A DNA stretch of 64,000 bases, taken from positions 62,001 to 126,000 of the forward strand of contig MVRC01000005.1 in the NCBI GenBank assembly GCA_002067865.1, read 5' to 3'. A program made the translations under genes and the position numbers. The notes under the pieces are model-generated. The model was not told the origin of the DNA. It did not search any database and saw nothing but the letters and a program-made list of their open reading frames with translations. Source of the DNA: Methanomassiliicoccales archaeon PtaU1.Bin124. Its GTDB lineage: Archaea; Thermoplasmatota; Thermoplasmata; Methanomassiliicoccales; UBA472. This document shows positions 23,001-30,769 of this stretch, one piece after another; the stretch's first letter is position 1, and every line of letters begins with the position of its first letter.

Positions 23001-24107
23001 CTATTTCTTGAAGATCATGCTGGAGGAATCGTACAGGAAGCCGATCCCGAACCCGAGGAAGAGGGATAGCATCTGCACGGTGTTGATATCGGAGAAGACC
23101 CAGTAAAACGCGTAGAGGCTGATCAGGTAACCCGAGAATCCCGTGAAGACGAGCTTGGCGCCCTGCACGATGCCGTCCCTTCTGCCCACGTTGGACAACA
23201 ATCTGTTCGCTATCACCAGGTAGCTGATGGACAGGAAGATGGCCAGCAGCATGGAGTTGATCATGTCCGCCGTGAGGATGGTATTGGTCAGGCGGAGTAC
23301 GCCGAAGGTGAAGAGAAGACCGAGCAGAAGGGCTGCAAGATAGCGACCACGAATATCGATTATGAAAAAGGTGGTGGCCGCGGCCAGGGCCTTGCCCCAG
23401 ATGCCGCACTGGCGCATTATGGAGATGATGATGGTGGAACTGAGCTTCGATTCGCCGCTGCGGCGGCTGTTGAACTTGAAGACCACCTCAGAGATCTTGG
23501 CGTCGCGAGGAACGAACTTCAGCAGGTCGAACAGACCCTTGAACCCCTTCCTCTCGAACTTGCCATCGTTCTCCCTGATGACCTTCTGGCAGAGCTGGGT
23601 CCTGCCTGAGAAGAATCCGCTCATGATATCGGAGGAGCGGGGCTGCCTTTTCCAGCGCAGGTAGCTCGAGGCCATGGCGTTGGCGGCCCATGAGGCCATC
23701 ATCCTGGCGGAGGACAGCTCTACCTTGTCCTCCCTGACCCCGATGGCCATATCGCTCCCTTCGTGCATCTTCTCAATGAGCTCCCCCACGGATGTCGGGG
23801 GGTGCTGGAAGTCGGAGTCCATGACAACGAAGAAATCGGTCTTGGAATGCATGATGCCGTCGAAGATCGATGCGGTAAGCCCCTTGTCCGATGGGTCGCG
23901 GCTGACCACGGTGACATCATGGCCCTTGGCAGCGAATTCCCTGGCCTTCTGAGCGGTCCCATCCTTGGAGTTGTCATCCATGACCAGGATCGAGGCCTTG
24001 GGGTACAAGCCCACCAAGGTCTCCAACATTGGGACTATGTTGTCCCCTTCGTTCAGGGTAGGTAATATTATGGAAAATGGATTACTCCCAGCCCATCCCG
24101 ATTGCAT
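23001..24107 (-). CDS. Family 2 glycosyltransferase fused to GtrA-like membrane domain
   Basis: A 368-residue polyprenyl-phosphate sugar transferase. The catalytic GT2 domain (about 1-235) shows FSIILPTLNEGDNI, VMDDNSKDGT and the metal-binding VMDSDFQHPP, as in dolichol-phosphate mannosyltransferase (DPM1). The C-terminal 120 residues contain about four transmembrane helices of the GtrA type (RGRYLAALLLGLLFTFGVL) that may flip the lipid-linked sugar. I chose ATG 24107 because a TATA box lies 29 bases upstream; longer frames pass through the promoter. It is divergent to another glycosyltransferase. Confidence 0.88.
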   Translation of the reverse strand: MQSGWAGSNPFSIILPTLNEGDNIVPMLETLVGLYPKASILVMDDNSKDGTAQKAREFAAKGHDVTVVSRDPSDKGLTASIFDGIMHSKTDFFVVMDSDFQHPPTSVGELIEKMHEGSDMAIGVREDKVELSSARMMASWAANAMASSYLRWKRQPRSSDIMSGFFSGRTQLCQKVIRENDGKFERKGFKGLFDLLKFVPRDAKISEVVFKFNSRRSGESKLSSTIIISIMRQCGIWGKALAAATTFFIIDIRGRYLAALLLGLLFTFGVLRLTNTILTADMINSMLLAIFLSISYLVIANRLLSNVGRRDGIVQGAKLVFTGFSGYLISLYAFYWVFSDINTVQMLSLFLGFGIGFLYDSSSMIFKK

Positions 24108-24130
24108 GGTCCCACACCTACATTTTCCTA

Positions 24131-24140
24131 GGTTATAAAT
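24131..24140 (-). promoter_or_regulatory. TATA box for GT2-GtrA gene
   Basis: ATTTATAACC on the minus strand, centred about 29 bases before the ATG at 24107. It predicts a leaderless mRNA and fixes the start. Confidence 0.6.
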
Positions 24141-24234
24141 AATTTTGCGGCGGAGGAAGCGACGGCCAAACACGGTCCATTTGGCCGCTCCAGGATGATG
24201 GCCTTGCATTCTTCGAGCATGTTCCTTTCAAAAG

Positions 24235-24242
24235 ACTATAAT
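24235..24242 (+). promoter_or_regulatory. TATA box for divergent glycosyltransferase
   Basis: ACTATAAT about 34 bases before the ATG at 24273. It excludes the longer in-frame ORF that starts at 24195. Confidence 0.55.
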
Positions 24243-24272
24243 AGGCACAGGGGATTCGATATCGTCCCTGCA

Positions 24273-25148
24273 ATGAACGTTTCCGTTGGTGTCTGTGCAT
24301 ATAACGAGGCGGGCAACATCGCCCGCTGTCTGGAATCGGTGGTTTCGCAGAAGATGGAGGATTACCCTCTCATCGAGATAGTCGTCGTTTCCAGCGGCAG
24401 CACGGATGCTACCGATGACGTGGTCACGCAGTTCTCCCAAAGGGACCAGCGGGTCCGATTGGTGCGGCAGGAGAAGAGGGAAGGAAAGAACTCGGCCGTC
24501 AACGAGTTCATGCGCCAGGCAAAAGGAGACTTGCTTGTCCTCGTGAATGCCGATAACATCGTAGAAGCAGGTTCCCTGGGCAATCTGGTCAGGCCTTTCC
24601 ATGACGAAAAGGTCGGGGTGGCCGGGGGGCATCCTTTGCCGGTGAATGACAAATCCACCGTGGCCGGGTTCGCGGTCCACATGCTCTGGGACATGCATCA
24701 CCGCCTCTCTCTCATCTATCCCAAGGTGGGGGAGATGATGGCCTTCCGCAATCTTCACATCCAGATACCGACCGGGATGCAGTCCGACGAGGACCTGATC
24801 CGCATGGACCTGGAGAAGAAGGGATATAGATCGGTCTATGTTGGAGAGGCAACGGTCAAGAACAAGGGGCCGTCGACCATCAGAGATTACATCAAGCAGA
24901 GGACGAGGGTCAACATCGGGGAGCGTTACATGAAGAAGTGGTTCGATGTGGACATCCCCACCTGGGACCCGCGTTTCCTGTTCCAGGCGCTCCAGTCGTT
25001 CATCAAGGAGAACTGGAGATATCTGGACAAGATGTTCCTCGCCATCTGCCTGGAAGCATATGCGCGCGTCTATGCCTCTCTCCATGTCCGAATGGACAAG
25101 GGGGACAGGCCGGTCTGGAGCATTGTGGAGACGACCAAGAAGCTCTGA
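24273..25148 (+). CDS. Family 2 glycosyltransferase
   Basis: A 291-residue GT-A fold transferase. It starts MNVSVGVCAYNEAGNIARCL, with the nucleotide-sugar site VVVSSGSTDATDD, the metal-binding VLVNADNIVEAGSL near residue 92 (D-N in place of the common D-x-D), and acceptor-region MQSDEDLIRMDL. The C-terminal part is hydrophobic and aromatic (DPRFLFQALQSFIKENWRYL) and may touch the membrane. It probably acts in the same surface-glycan pathway as its neighbours. The sugar and acceptor are unknown. The stop is followed directly by the stop of the convergent heptose gene. Confidence 0.85.
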   Translation: MNVSVGVCAYNEAGNIARCLESVVSQKMEDYPLIEIVVVSSGSTDATDDVVTQFSQRDQRVRLVRQEKREGKNSAVNEFMRQAKGDLLVLVNADNIVEAGSLGNLVRPFHDEKVGVAGGHPLPVNDKSTVAGFAVHMLWDMHHRLSLIYPKVGEMMAFRNLHIQIPTGMQSDEDLIRMDLEKKGYRSVYVGEATVKNKGPSTIRDYIKQRTRVNIGERYMKKWFDVDIPTWDPRFLFQALQSFIKENWRYLDKMFLAICLEAYARVYASLHVRMDKGDRPVWSIVETTKKL

Positions 25149-26180
25149 TCAGTTCTTCAGCAGGTCGCCGATGGCCTTGACGAACGTATATCCCTCGCTG
25201 ACCTGGATCGCTTTTATGCCAAGTCTTTTGCCGAGCTCGACATCGTGGGCGCTATCCCCGATGATGAACGAATCGCCGAGGGAGATGTGGTGTTCGTCGA
25301 TGGCCCGTTCTATCATGCCGAGATTGGGCTTGCGGCATTTGCAGCCCTCATCGGGATGATGCGGACAGTAGTAGATGGCGTCGATCTTGCCTCCCTCCGC
25401 AGCGATGTCCGCCCGGAGCTTCTCGTGGATCTTTGCCAGCGTGGCCTCGGTGAACTTCCCCCGGGCCACTCCGCTCTGGTTGGTGACGATTATGACCAGA
25501 TACCCCGCGTCGTTCAGCCTCTTTATGGCCTTACCGACCCCAGGGAACACCTTCAGGTCCTCCGGACGGGGACAGTACGGCACATCCTTCACGATGGTGT
25601 CGTCCCTGTCGATGAACGCAGCCTTCTTGGCGAACATGGCGTTCTCCACCAGGCCACATATGACGTGCCCGGCGGCCATGTAGCCTTCCTGGATACGTGG
25701 CGTGCGGTCAGTGGGAATGGTCAAGGCAAGGTCCGTCTCGTCCTTCAAGGCGCCCTTGATGCCGGTGAAGCCGACGGTGACAGCACCCATCTCCTTGGCC
25801 CTCCTGATGGCCTTCAAGACGTTCTTCGAGCTGCCGGAGGTGCTGATGCCGACCACAACGTCGCCTCTCTGCACGATGCTCTCCACATTGCGGCAGAAGA
25901 CGTCGTCATAGCTGTAATCGTTCCCTATGGCGGTGATGGCGGAGATACTGCAGAAGCTGAGAGCCTTCAGGGCTGGTCTGTCGAAAAGATATCTGCCATT
26001 GAACTCAGCGGCAAGGTGCATTGCGTCAGCCGCGCTGCCGCCATTCCCGAAGAAGACGACCTTGCTTCCGGCCTTGAGCGCTACGGTCATGGCATCGGCG
26101 ATCGCATGTACCTGGGTCGGGTCGATCGACGATATGATCGACGCGGACTGTTCCAGCTCTCTCTTGATCATCGCCTTCAT
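25149..26180 (-). CDS. GmhA-GmhB fusion: heptose-7-phosphate isomerase plus heptose-bisphosphate phosphatase
   Basis: A 343-residue two-domain protein. Residues 1-185 are a SIS isomerase like GmhA (FFGNGGSAADAMHLAAEF, GISTSGSSKN), which makes D-glycero-D-manno-heptose 7-phosphate from sedoheptulose 7-phosphate. Residues 186-343 are a HAD phosphatase like GmhB: nucleophile FIDRDDTI (D191, D193), the zinc loop CPHHPDEGCKCRKP, and IIGDSAHDVE. The usual DxDGT reads DRDDT. The ATG at 26180 follows GGAGGT and overlaps the stop of the heptose kinase gene by four bases. Domain order brackets the kinase step in the pathway. Confidence 0.88.
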   Translation of the reverse strand: MKAMIKRELEQSASIISSIDPTQVHAIADAMTVALKAGSKVVFFGNGGSAADAMHLAAEFNGRYLFDRPALKALSFCSISAITAIGNDYSYDDVFCRNVESIVQRGDVVVGISTSGSSKNVLKAIRRAKEMGAVTVGFTGIKGALKDETDLALTIPTDRTPRIQEGYMAAGHVICGLVENAMFAKKAAFIDRDDTIVKDVPYCPRPEDLKVFPGVGKAIKRLNDAGYLVIIVTNQSGVARGKFTEATLAKIHEKLRADIAAEGGKIDAIYYCPHHPDEGCKCRKPNLGMIERAIDEHHISLGDSFIIGDSAHDVELGKRLGIKAIQVSEGYTFVKAIGDLLKN

Positions 26181-27202
26181 TTCCAATACCTCCAGGTCTG
26201 CAGGCCATGCTTGTCGAAGTTGAAGTTGGTGATGTGGACGTCAAGCTTGGCCAGTTCGTCAGCCACGATATGTTTCTTATCGTATTCGCAGATGAAGAAC
26301 ATGAACCCCCCGCCGCCGGCGCCGGAGATCTTACCTCCGATGGCCCCGTTCTCCATGGCAGTGCGATAGATGGTGTCCACCCGCTCGTTGGTGATCTTCT
26401 GGGTGAACTTCTTCTTATGCTCCCATGATTCGTTCAGGAGCAGCCCCATGCGGCGGATGTCCCCCTTCATGAGCGCATCCTTGGTATCGTACGCCAGCCT
26501 TCTGGCGTTGTCCAATGCGGCGATGACATCCTCCTTCTTGTCGATGACGCCCTTCGTCTGGTCATCGATGATGTTCGCCCCATCTCTGGTCTTGCCAGTG
26601 TAGCACAGAAGCATGTTGTAATGGAGCTCATGCAGGACATCGGAGCGGATGCGCAAGGGAGTGACGATCGTCTCCTCTCCCCTGAACTCCATGAAATTGA
26701 ATCCGCCGAACACCGCGGCATATTGGTCCTGCCTGCCCCCCTTGAACCCTAGCTCCGTACGTTCCAGCTTGTAGGCCAGGCGGGCCATCTCATATTGGCT
26801 GATGGGCTCGTTCAACCATTCCGCGACCGCCCCCAGAATGGAAACGATCACGGTCGATGAACCGCCCAGACCGCTTCCAGGTGGCGCATCGCAATGAAGG
26901 AACATGTCGGCGCCCTGCTTCACATCGAAATGGTTCAGCACCGCCTTGATGAGATCGAGATTGCCATCATATTGAAGCATGCCATTCGCCTTCCATCGCT
27001 CCTCCCTGCCATAATCCAGTGAGCGGATGGTGATCTCCTTGTCCTTTCGAGGGGAGATGGAACAGAAGGCATAGCGATCGATGGTGGAAGAGATGACCGC
27101 TCCGCCCCTCTCGTCGCTATAGGGGGAGACGTCCGTCCCACCGCCAGCGAAACTGATGCGCAGAGGGGCGCGGCTTCGGATGAGAACATCTCTTTCCGGC
27201 AT
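26177..27202 (-). CDS. GHMP kinase, HddA-like D-glycero-D-manno-heptose-7-phosphate kinase
   Basis: A 341-residue sugar kinase. It has the N-terminal substrate segment SRAPLRISFAGGGTDVSPYS characteristic of the HddA branch, the ATP loop PPGSGLGGSS, the helix GGRQDQYAAVFGG, and the C-terminal GKISGAGGGGFMFF. It would phosphorylate heptose 7-phosphate at C1, between the two activities of the fused gene downstream. A strong AGGAGG ribosome-binding site lies five bases before the ATG. TATA-like CATAAATCC sits near 27229-27237 on the minus strand. Confidence 0.88.
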   Translation of the reverse strand: MPERDVLIRSRAPLRISFAGGGTDVSPYSDERGGAVISSTIDRYAFCSISPRKDKEITIRSLDYGREERWKANGMLQYDGNLDLIKAVLNHFDVKQGADMFLHCDAPPGSGLGGSSTVIVSILGAVAEWLNEPISQYEMARLAYKLERTELGFKGGRQDQYAAVFGGFNFMEFRGEETIVTPLRIRSDVLHELHYNMLLCYTGKTRDGANIIDDQTKGVIDKKEDVIAALDNARRLAYDTKDALMKGDIRRMGLLLNESWEHKKKFTQKITNERVDTIYRTAMENGAIGGKISGAGGGGFMFFICEYDKKHIVADELAKLDVHITNFNFDKHGLQTWRYWK

Positions 27203-27449
27203 AGTTCCTCCTACATGAGGCAGGAGGGATTTATGAGATTGCCTCCTTACATGGCGAGCCGGATTTGCTATGGTTATTACGATTAATGTCTAATTTTAGA
27301 CATAGTAATTCATTCCCTGTCGGATTTTCAAAAGTGAAAATTCGAGCTACGAGAATCGTAGCATTTTTATTGTTATCCATATCGATAGCCAGTCATTAGC
27401 CAGCATACAAAAATAGCTTTAAATTAAATCACGGCATACCGCAGAAATT
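27203..27449. other. Intergenic region between heptose operon and amino acid importer
   Basis: A/T-rich and without a convincing ORF. It holds the leftward promoter of the heptose kinase gene, three consecutive stem-loops (annotated separately) and the TATA box CTTTAAATT at 27418-27426 for the importer. That TATA box is about 28 bases before the ATG at 27450, which predicts a leaderless mRNA. Confidence 0.6.
27286..27372 (+). ncRNA. Candidate structured RNA or operator array: three stem-loops and a T run
   Basis: Three perfect inverted repeats follow each other: ATGTCTAA-TT-TTAGACAT (27286-27303), TTTTCA-AAAG-TGAAAA (27325-27340) and GCTACGA-GAA-TCGTAGC (27346-27362). The last is followed by ATTTTTATT, like an intrinsic terminator on the plus strand. 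No plus-strand gene lies upstream for 2 kb, so a short independent RNA is possible. Alternatively the first two may be protein-binding sites for the importer promoter. The type is uncertain. Confidence 0.35.
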
Positions 27450-28316
27450 ATGTCAGAATCTGCGGGAGACAAACCGTCGGCGAGCCCGGAGCTCGTCAAA
27501 AAGAAGGGCCCGAAGCCGATTTTGATCGCGGCCGTCGCTATCATTGTCGTCATCGCTTTGGTTGCTGTCGTGGTTGCAGGAGGATTCCTCAACACGAAGG
27601 AGAAGACTACGCTGGAAAAGATCAAGGACCGTGGTTACATCATCGTTGGTACCGATGTGCCGTATCCTCCCTTCGAGTTCTACAACACGACCTCTGCCAA
27701 GTATGAGGGAGTGGACATGGAGGTCATCAACAAGGTGGCCCAGTATCTCAATGTGACCGTCAAGGTGGTGCCTTATGGGTTCTCTGAGCTCATCGGCGCT
27801 GTCCAGACCGGCAAGATCGACGTTGCCATCTCGTCCATGACCATCACCGCCAGCAGAGAGGAGGCCATCGACTTCTCCGTGCCATACTATGACGCCAACC
27901 AGGCTTGCCTGGTGAAGGATGGAAGTTCCATCACCAGCGCCGAGGACCTGCGCAACATCGTCGTCGCTGCCCAGCTGGGTACCACCGGTGCGTTCTGGGT
28001 CCAGGACAACCTCGTGACAAAGGGCAACATCACCTCGGGTCAGGCAGTCGTCTATGACTTCGTCGATACCGCGGTCCTGTCCGTCCAGAACGGCCAGAGC
28101 TCCTGCTGCATCATCGACACCCCAGTGGCCAATGGATACGCCACCGACACCGCCTACAACCTGCACGTCGCGTTCACCATCCAGACCAACGAGCAGTACG
28201 GTATCGCCATGAAGTCCGGTGAGACCTCATTGAAGGCCGCCGTCGATGCCGCGTTGACCGCGATGAAGAACGACGGATCGCTGCACGCCATCCTGGAGAA
28301 GTACAACGTTCTCTAA
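27450..28316 (+). CDS. Polar amino acid ABC importer, substrate-binding protein
   Basis: Membrane-anchored binding protein of 288 residues of the GlnH/HisJ family. A cytosolic stretch of about 23 residues precedes one transmembrane anchor (PILIAAVAIIVVIALVAVVV). The binding domain opens GYIIVGTDVPYPPFEFYN and contains AISSMTITASREEAIDFS, the family's ligand-pocket signature. An unusual Cys-Cys pair occurs in SSCCIIDTP, where most members have a single D-x-x-V context. It is the first gene of a three-gene importer operon. Confidence 0.93.
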   Translation: MSESAGDKPSASPELVKKKGPKPILIAAVAIIVVIALVAVVVAGGFLNTKEKTTLEKIKDRGYIIVGTDVPYPPFEFYNTTSAKYEGVDMEVINKVAQYLNVTVKVVPYGFSELIGAVQTGKIDVAISSMTITASREEAIDFSVPYYDANQACLVKDGSSITSAEDLRNIVVAAQLGTTGAFWVQDNLVTKGNITSGQAVVYDFVDTAVLSVQNGQSSCCIIDTPVANGYATDTAYNLHVAFTIQTNEQYGIAMKSGETSLKAAVDAALTAMKNDGSLHAILEKYNVL

Positions 28317-28371
28317 ACGATTCAAACCCCTTTCAAACATTTTCAAATGATATGACACCGAGGAAGCAACG

Positions 28372-29043
28372 ATGAATCTGGACTGGAGCGTCATAGGGGA
28401 GAATTTTAACTATCTGATGGCGGGGGCCGAGCTCACCATCATCATCAGCATTCTATCGATCTTCCTCGGTTTCGTTGGCGGCATCTTCATCGGTATGTGC
28501 CGCATCTCCAAAAACCCGCTTATCTACTATCCATCGACGGCATATGTGGAGGCATTCCGCGGGACGCCACTGTTGATCCAGATATTCCTTGTCTATCTGG
28601 GTCTGTCCTCGTTCAACATACAGCTCAGCGCCTGGGACGCGGGCATCTTGGCCCTGTCTTTGAACAGTGCTGCATATCAGTCGGAGATATTCAGGGGCGG
28701 CATACAGAGCATACCAAAGGGCCAGATGGAGGCCGCTCGCTCCATGGGCCTGACCTACAACCAATCGATGTTCAAGGTGATCATCCCTCAGGCTCTGCGC
28801 AATGCCCTTCCACCTTACACGAACGAGTTCTGTACGATGATCAAGGACTCGTCATTGGTCAGCGCGATCAGCGTTATGGAACTAACCTGGTCCGCGAAGA
28901 ACGTCATCTCTGTCACGTTCCAACCATTCGTGGTCTACATCTTCATCGCATTCCTATATTTCCTGATGACCTTCGTCACGACCAGATTCATGCGCTACCT
29001 TGAGAAACGATATGCCATACCAGGAATGATGGGGGCTGAGTAA
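28372..29043 (+). CDS. Polar amino acid ABC importer, permease
   Basis: A 223-residue membrane protein of the HisM/GlnP group. It has the early TIIISILSIFLGFVGGIFIG, the FRGTPLLIQIFLVYLGL motif, and the EAA loop EAARSMGLTYNQSMFKVIIP with ALRNALPPYTNEF. A hydrophobic C-terminus completes about five helices. It lies 55 bases after the binding-protein gene; that gap contains CAAACCCCTTTCAAAC, a motif seen after several stops here. It abuts the ATPase gene with no spacer. Confidence 0.93.
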   Translation: MNLDWSVIGENFNYLMAGAELTIIISILSIFLGFVGGIFIGMCRISKNPLIYYPSTAYVEAFRGTPLLIQIFLVYLGLSSFNIQLSAWDAGILALSLNSAAYQSEIFRGGIQSIPKGQMEAARSMGLTYNQSMFKVIIPQALRNALPPYTNEFCTMIKDSSLVSAISVMELTWSAKNVISVTFQPFVVYIFIAFLYFLMTFVTTRFMRYLEKRYAIPGMMGAE

Positions 29044-29955
29044 ATGGAGACCCCAATAATCGAAGTGATCGGCCTGGAAAAGGCATTCGGGGACCATATG
29101 GTGCTGAAGGGCATTTCGATGACCGTCTACCCTAAGGAAGTGGTGGTCGTCATCGGACCGAGCGGCAGCGGCAAATCCACGCTGCTTCGCTGCCTGAACA
29201 GATTGAACGAGCCAACTAATGGAAAGATCCTCTTCCAAGGCTATGATATCATGAGCCCGGACATCGACATCAACGTCGTCAGGTCCCAGATGAACATGGT
29301 CTTCCAGAACTTCAACCTCTTCATGCATCTCTCCGTGAAGAAGAACGTCACTCTGGCGCTCACCAGCGTAAAGAAGATCACCCAGGAAGAGGCTGACAGG
29401 ATCGCCGATGAGACGCTGCTGAAGGTAGGCCTCACCGAGAAAGCCGATGCCTATCCTGGACAACTGTCGGGAGGGCAGCAACAGCGCGTGGCGATCGCCC
29501 GGGCTCTGGCCATGGACCCTAAGGTCATCTTGTTCGACGAACCCACGTCCGCCTTGGACCCCGAGCTCATCGGCGAAGTGCTCGACGTGATGAAGAAGCT
29601 GGCCGAATCAGGCATGACCATGGTCGTCGTCACCCACGAGATGGGATTCGCCAGGGAGATGGCCGACCGGGTCATATTCATGGACGAGGGCGTCATTGCC
29701 GAGTCCGGTCCGCCAGAGGAGATCTTCACCAACCCCAAGAATGAACGCACCAGGATATTCCTGAAGCGGATCCTCAAGGAGATAGAGGACATGGACCCGC
29801 TGAAGCCCAAGTATGAAACGCCGGAGCTGGCCCCGGAGGCCGAAGGGGTCAAGGCGGCGGAAGAGGGCTACAAGTGGAGCCAAGAGCACAAAGAGCCAGA
29901 TGAGCAGAAACGCTGGCTTGGCTTCAAGTTCTTGAAGAGGGACAAGAAGAAGTGA
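29044..29955 (+). CDS. Polar amino acid ABC importer, ATP-binding subunit
   Basis: GlnQ-type ATPase of 303 residues. It shows Walker [11 protein letters not shown]-loop [12 protein letters not shown], signature LSGGQQQR, Walker [15 protein letters not shown] and switch [14 protein letters not shown]. The core ends near residue 245 with [16 protein letters not shown]. An extra charged tail of about 50 residues ([18 protein letters not shown] and on) is not usual for the family and could be regulatory. The start codon follows the permease stop directly. Confidence 0.93.
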   Translation: METPIIEVIGLEKAFGDHMVLKGISMTVYPKEVVVVIGPSGSGKSTLLRCLNRLNEPTNGKILFQGYDIMSPDIDINVVRSQMNMVFQNFNLFMHLSVKKNVTLALTSVKKITQEEADRIADETLLKVGLTEKADAYPGQLSGGQQQRVAIARALAMDPKVILFDEPTSALDPELIGEVLDVMKKLAESGMTMVVVTHEMGFAREMADRVIFMDEGVIAESGPPEEIFTNPKNERTRIFLKRILKEIEDMDPLKPKYETPELAPEAEGVKAAEEGYKWSQEHKEPDEQKRWLGFKFLKRDKKK

Positions 29956-29978
29956 TGCCAGCAAGCGCATGGGAATCA

Positions 29979-29986
29979 TTAAATAT
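29979..29986 (+). promoter_or_regulatory. TATA box of the ilv-type operon
   Basis: TTAAATAT, centred about 29 bases before the leader ATG at 30012. It predicts a transcript that begins at or just before that ATG. Confidence 0.55.
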
Positions 29987-30011
29987 CCTGGCCTTAATAC
30001 AATCGGCTGCC

Positions 30012-30077
30012 ATGTGCAGTGCTGCCGCTACTGTCGTCATTTTGGTCTTGTCCAGCGGGCAGCTTGTCATCGCCTGA
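30012..30077 (+). CDS. Branched-chain-rich leader peptide (21 codons)
   Basis: A short ORF between the TATA box and the first structural genes of the ilv-type operon. Its product begins MCSAAA and continues TVVILVLSSGQLVIA: nine of 21 residues are Val, Leu or Ile, six of them consecutive. The start lies where a leaderless transcript would begin. The ORF ends at TGA 30075-30077, directly followed by the stem-loop that covers a ribosome-binding site. The composition mirrors bacterial ilv leader peptides. That it controls the operon is inference; no translation evidence exists here. Confidence 0.5.
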   Translation: MCSAAATVVILVLSSGQLVIA

Positions 30078-30109
30078 AAAGGAGGTGGCGGTGCATGGCT
30101 GTCTCCTTT
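30078..30109 (+). promoter_or_regulatory. Stem-loop masking a Shine-Dalgarno site after the leader ORF
   Basis: AAAGGAG (30078-30084) can pair with CTCCTTT (30103-30109), a perfect 7-bp stem with an 18-base loop. The left arm is the ribosome-binding site for the ATG at 30095, which lies in the loop. A second pairing is available inside the leader ORF: GCTGCC 30021-30026 with GGCAGC 30058-30063. A ribosome stalled on the leader could disturb these structures. Confidence 0.45.
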
Positions 30110-30136
30110 GTGTTTGTGAGGTGTAGAGGATGCTGA
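30095..30136 (+). CDS. Second short ORF (13 codons) coupled to the 80-aa ORF
   Basis: Encodes MAVSFVFVRCRGC after a strong AAAGGAGGT eight bases upstream. Its stop overlaps the ATG of the 80-residue ORF at 30130 (ATGCTGA), so it could deliver ribosomes to that gene. It may be a coupling device rather than a functional peptide. Confidence 0.4.
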   Translation: MAVSFVFVRCRGC

Positions 30137-30372
30137 AAACCCTAAACTGGTTGTCGCTGGTCGGTCTGGTGGGCGGTGGGGAGCGGAAGAAGCCCAAGAA
30201 GCTCATGGGCGACATGGACGACGGTCAGTTCCATTTCGCCTGGAACTCAACCCCGAAGTATCCGAAGAGCTCGGACAACGGCAGGGACGATGAAGGGTAC
30301 CTCGCTCCGATAAAGAAGCTTCATACCATGAAGAACTATGAGATATCCAGTAAGGGCAAGAAGAAGAGCTAG
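30130..30372 (+). CDS. Unknown basic protein (80 aa) in ilv-type operon
   Basis: I do not recognise it. After a short hydrophobic start (MLKTLNWLSLVGLVGG) the protein is polar and basic (ERKKPKKLMGDMDDGQFHFAW, with KNYEISSKGKKKS at the end). It lacks its own strong ribosome-binding site but overlaps the stop of a short ORF that has one. It ends 22 bases before the ACT gene on the same strand. It could be real and operon-linked, or merely a leader segment. Confidence 0.45.
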   Translation: MLKTLNWLSLVGLVGGGERKKPKKLMGDMDDGQFHFAWNSTPKYPKSSDNGRDDEGYLAPIKKLHTMKNYEISSKGKKKS

Positions 30373-30394
30373 GCGATCGTGGAGGTGTTGAAAA

Positions 30395-30760
30395 ATGGAA
30401 GTGGTTTCGATGGTCGTGAACGACGAATTCGGTGTCATGCAGAGGATCGTGGGTGAGTTCACCCGCCGTAAGATCAACATCGAGACGATCGTCGTCGGAA
30501 AGTGCGAGATACCAGGCAAGGCCAGGGTGGTGCTGGGCGTGAAGGACATGTCGATGGCCGAATCGGCCGTGAACGCCCTCAAGCAGAGGGTGCACGATGT
30601 GATCTCGATCGAGATCATGGAGCAGGCCCGGATCGAGGCCTATGCGCTCACCAGCAACGGAAACGGCAAGGCCCGTTTGATCGGGGCCGTGGACGAGGTG
30701 GACCGGATGGTGGAAGCGGCCAAACCGGACAAGTTCGTAAAGGCGATCAACGCCATCTGA
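30395..30760 (+). CDS. Acetolactate synthase small-subunit-like ACT protein
   Basis: A 121-residue protein resembling IlvN/IlvH, the regulatory subunit that mediates valine feedback on acetolactate synthase. The N-terminal ACT domain (about 1-75) has MVVNDEFGVMQRIVGEFTRR and NIETIVVGKCE. The remaining 45 residues are a shortened second half (ARIEAYALTSNGNGKARLIG). It follows GGAGGTG by eight bases and is nine bases upstream of ilvE. The catalytic subunit is not in this window. Confidence 0.8.
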   Translation: MEVVSMVVNDEFGVMQRIVGEFTRRKINIETIVVGKCEIPGKARVVLGVKDMSMAESAVNALKQRVHDVISIEIMEQARIEAYALTSNGNGKARLIGAVDEVDRMVEAAKPDKFVKAINAI

Positions 30761-30769
30761 GGGACACCC

